Of a DNA stretch of 15,190 nucleotides, positions 14,511 through 15,190 are shown in pieces. Source of the DNA: Bacteroidia bacterium (GTDB lineage: Bacteria > Bacteroidota > Bacteroidia > Chitinophagales > Saprospiraceae); NCBI GenBank assembly GCA_030431945.1, contig JAUIIF010000036.1, forward strand, positions 1-15,190, read 5' to 3'. A program made the translations under genes and the position numbers. The notes under the pieces are model-generated. The model made no database searches. It saw only the letters and a list, made by a program, of their open reading frames with translations, and was not told the DNA's origin. Within the stretch, counting starts at the first letter, position 1, and every line of letters begins with the position of its first letter.

Positions 14511-14540
14511 GGCGCGCAGGTGCAAAGGAGGGTAAGGGGA
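14511..14540 (+). repeat. Dispersed repeat, copy E (degenerate)
   Basis: GCGCAGGTGC (14514-14523), five extra bases AAAGG, then AGGGTAAGGGGA (14529-14540). The last 12 bases equal the tail of copy B. The GGGCGCG half is altered to GGCGGCG-like sequence. The fact that both core and tail recur in the same order argues against chance. Confidence 0.5.
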
Positions 14541-14797
14541 AAGAGGACTGAAATACGACGGGTACCACCACTGCGATCCGGGCAGCAGCTGGAGTGGCCC
14601 GTAGCCACGCAGCTTAGGGGAGGATAAAAGTCGGGCTCTCACCAGTGCCGCCACCTGATCAATGCCATACCTGGAGGGTTTCCTTAAGGCCGCCGGCCAA
14701 TGAATTTCACCTTTTGCCGATTGCCCGGCCACCTCCACTTCCGTAAAATTCCTTTTTACCCGCCGCCCGTACCTTACCTTCACCTTGCTTTTTTAGT

Positions 14798-15190
14798 ATG
14801 CTCCCCTTCATGGAAAAACAAAAATTCGGAACTGCTCCCGTATTCTTTACCGCGATCAGCACCATTCTCGGGGCCATCATGTTCCTCCGCTTTGGCTTTG
14901 CCGTTGGCATGGTCGGGCTGGCCGGTACGATGGCCATAATTTTAATTGGTCATGCGGTCACTATTCCTACCGCAATGGCCATTGCTGAAATCGCCACCAA
15001 CCAGAAAGTGGAAGGAGGTGGAGAGTACTACATTATCTCCCGGAGTTTCGGCCTGGTCATTGGTTCCACTATCGGCATCGCACTTTATCTGTCTCAGGCG
15101 ATTTCCGTTGCGTTCTACATCATGGCCTTTACGGAAGCCTTCAAGCCGCTGTTGGAGTGGTTCTCCAGCACCTACACCCTTTTACCCTGG
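14798..15190 (+). CDS. Cation-chloride cotransporter-like (SLC12/APC superfamily) permease, N-terminal part
   Basis: 131 codons of an inner-membrane transporter whose frame runs off the right edge. After a short polar start, residues 10-33 match transmembrane segment 1 of the family (KFGTAPVFFTAISTILGAIM then FLRFG); about 36-60 is segment 2. The loop GGGEYYIISRSFG (73-85) matches the GGAYYLISRSLGP signature of Na-K-Cl cotransporters, and 86-115 is segment 3 (VIGSTIGIALYLSQAISVAF). Animal relatives move chloride with sodium and/or potassium; bacterial members are barely characterised, and some may be amino-acid permeases. Two in-frame ATGs, 14798 and 14810, are possible starts; I list the first. 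It is divergent from the macroglobulin gene. Confidence 0.88.
   Translation, partial: MLPFMEKQKFGTAPVFFTAISTILGAIMFLRFGFAVGMVGLAGTMAIILIGHAVTIPTAMAIAEIATNQKVEGGGEYYIISRSFGLVIGSTIGIALYLSQAISVAFYIMAFTEAFKPLLEWFSSTYTLLPW

Larger units (their letters stand above)
14347..14797. other. Divergent intergenic region between macroglobulin and transporter genes
   Basis: About 450 bases with no convincing gene. A 110-codon minus frame (14783-14451) has an unconvincing translation and crosses dispersed repeat copy E. The region contains a weak -7-like box for the macroglobulin gene, TACCTTCA-like boxes just before the transporter gene (14770-14782), the palindromes CCTTAAGG and GGCCGCCGGCC near 14680-14700, and copy E. 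I see no RNA gene. Confidence 0.6.

Noticed and set aside
14451..14783. Minus-strand open frame of 110 codons in the macroglobulin/transporter gap
   Set aside because: No signal, helix or domain recognised, composition unlike neighbouring proteins, and it crosses a dispersed repeat copy; treated as non-coding.

Overview
The window looks like a chromosomal piece of a GC-rich Bacteroidota, most plausibly of the Saprospiraceae/Lewinella-like group (an inference from content, not from a search). The clues are a secreted protein with a type IX secretion (T9SS) C-terminal sorting domain, a LytS/LytTR two-component pair, a roughly 2000-residue alpha-2-macroglobulin, SLC12-type transporter sequence, AT-rich TAnnTTnG-like boxes near start codons, and no consistent Shine-Dalgarno sequences.

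Layout. 1-1191 (minus): N-terminal 397 codons of a secreted GH13 alpha-amylase that runs off the left edge. 1192-1693: a divergent, mostly non-coding region with two inverted copies of a dispersed repeat, a palindrome and a terminator-like hairpin. 1694-3031 (plus): T9SS-exported protein with a region that may be starch-related. 3106-4500 (plus): M20 dipeptidase. About 4601-5152 (plus): small PepSY/two-TM protein lacking a normal start codon. 5719-5207 and 6017-5754 (minus): SlyD-like FKBP isomerase preceded in a likely two-gene operon by a small membrane protein with an HX3CX2C zinc motif. 6018-6260: divergent region with GGGTTGC tandem repeats and inverted counterparts around another dispersed-repeat copy. 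6261-7346 and 7424-8155 (plus): LytS-type histidine kinase and LytTR response regulator, closed by a strong intrinsic terminator at 8218-8256. 14346-8305 (minus): one giant alpha-2-macroglobulin gene. 14347-14797: divergent region with another repeat copy. 14798-15190 (plus): start of a cation-chloride cotransporter-like permease running off the right edge.

Functionally this is mostly ordinary core and envelope content: starch hydrolysis and a possible partner protein, peptide turnover, envelope sensing, and protease trapping. I see no defence island, CRISPR, phage, IS, rRNA or tRNA gene. The most interesting unexplained signal is a dispersed repeat, core GGGCGCGnnCGCAGGTGC with a GGGTAAGG tail, seen in five copies: four in non-coding DNA (several beside promoters or inside inverted-repeat structures) and one inside the alpha-2-macroglobulin reading frame. 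A second signal is that several putative -7 boxes end only 3-4 bases before the ATG, which would make those mRNAs leaderless.
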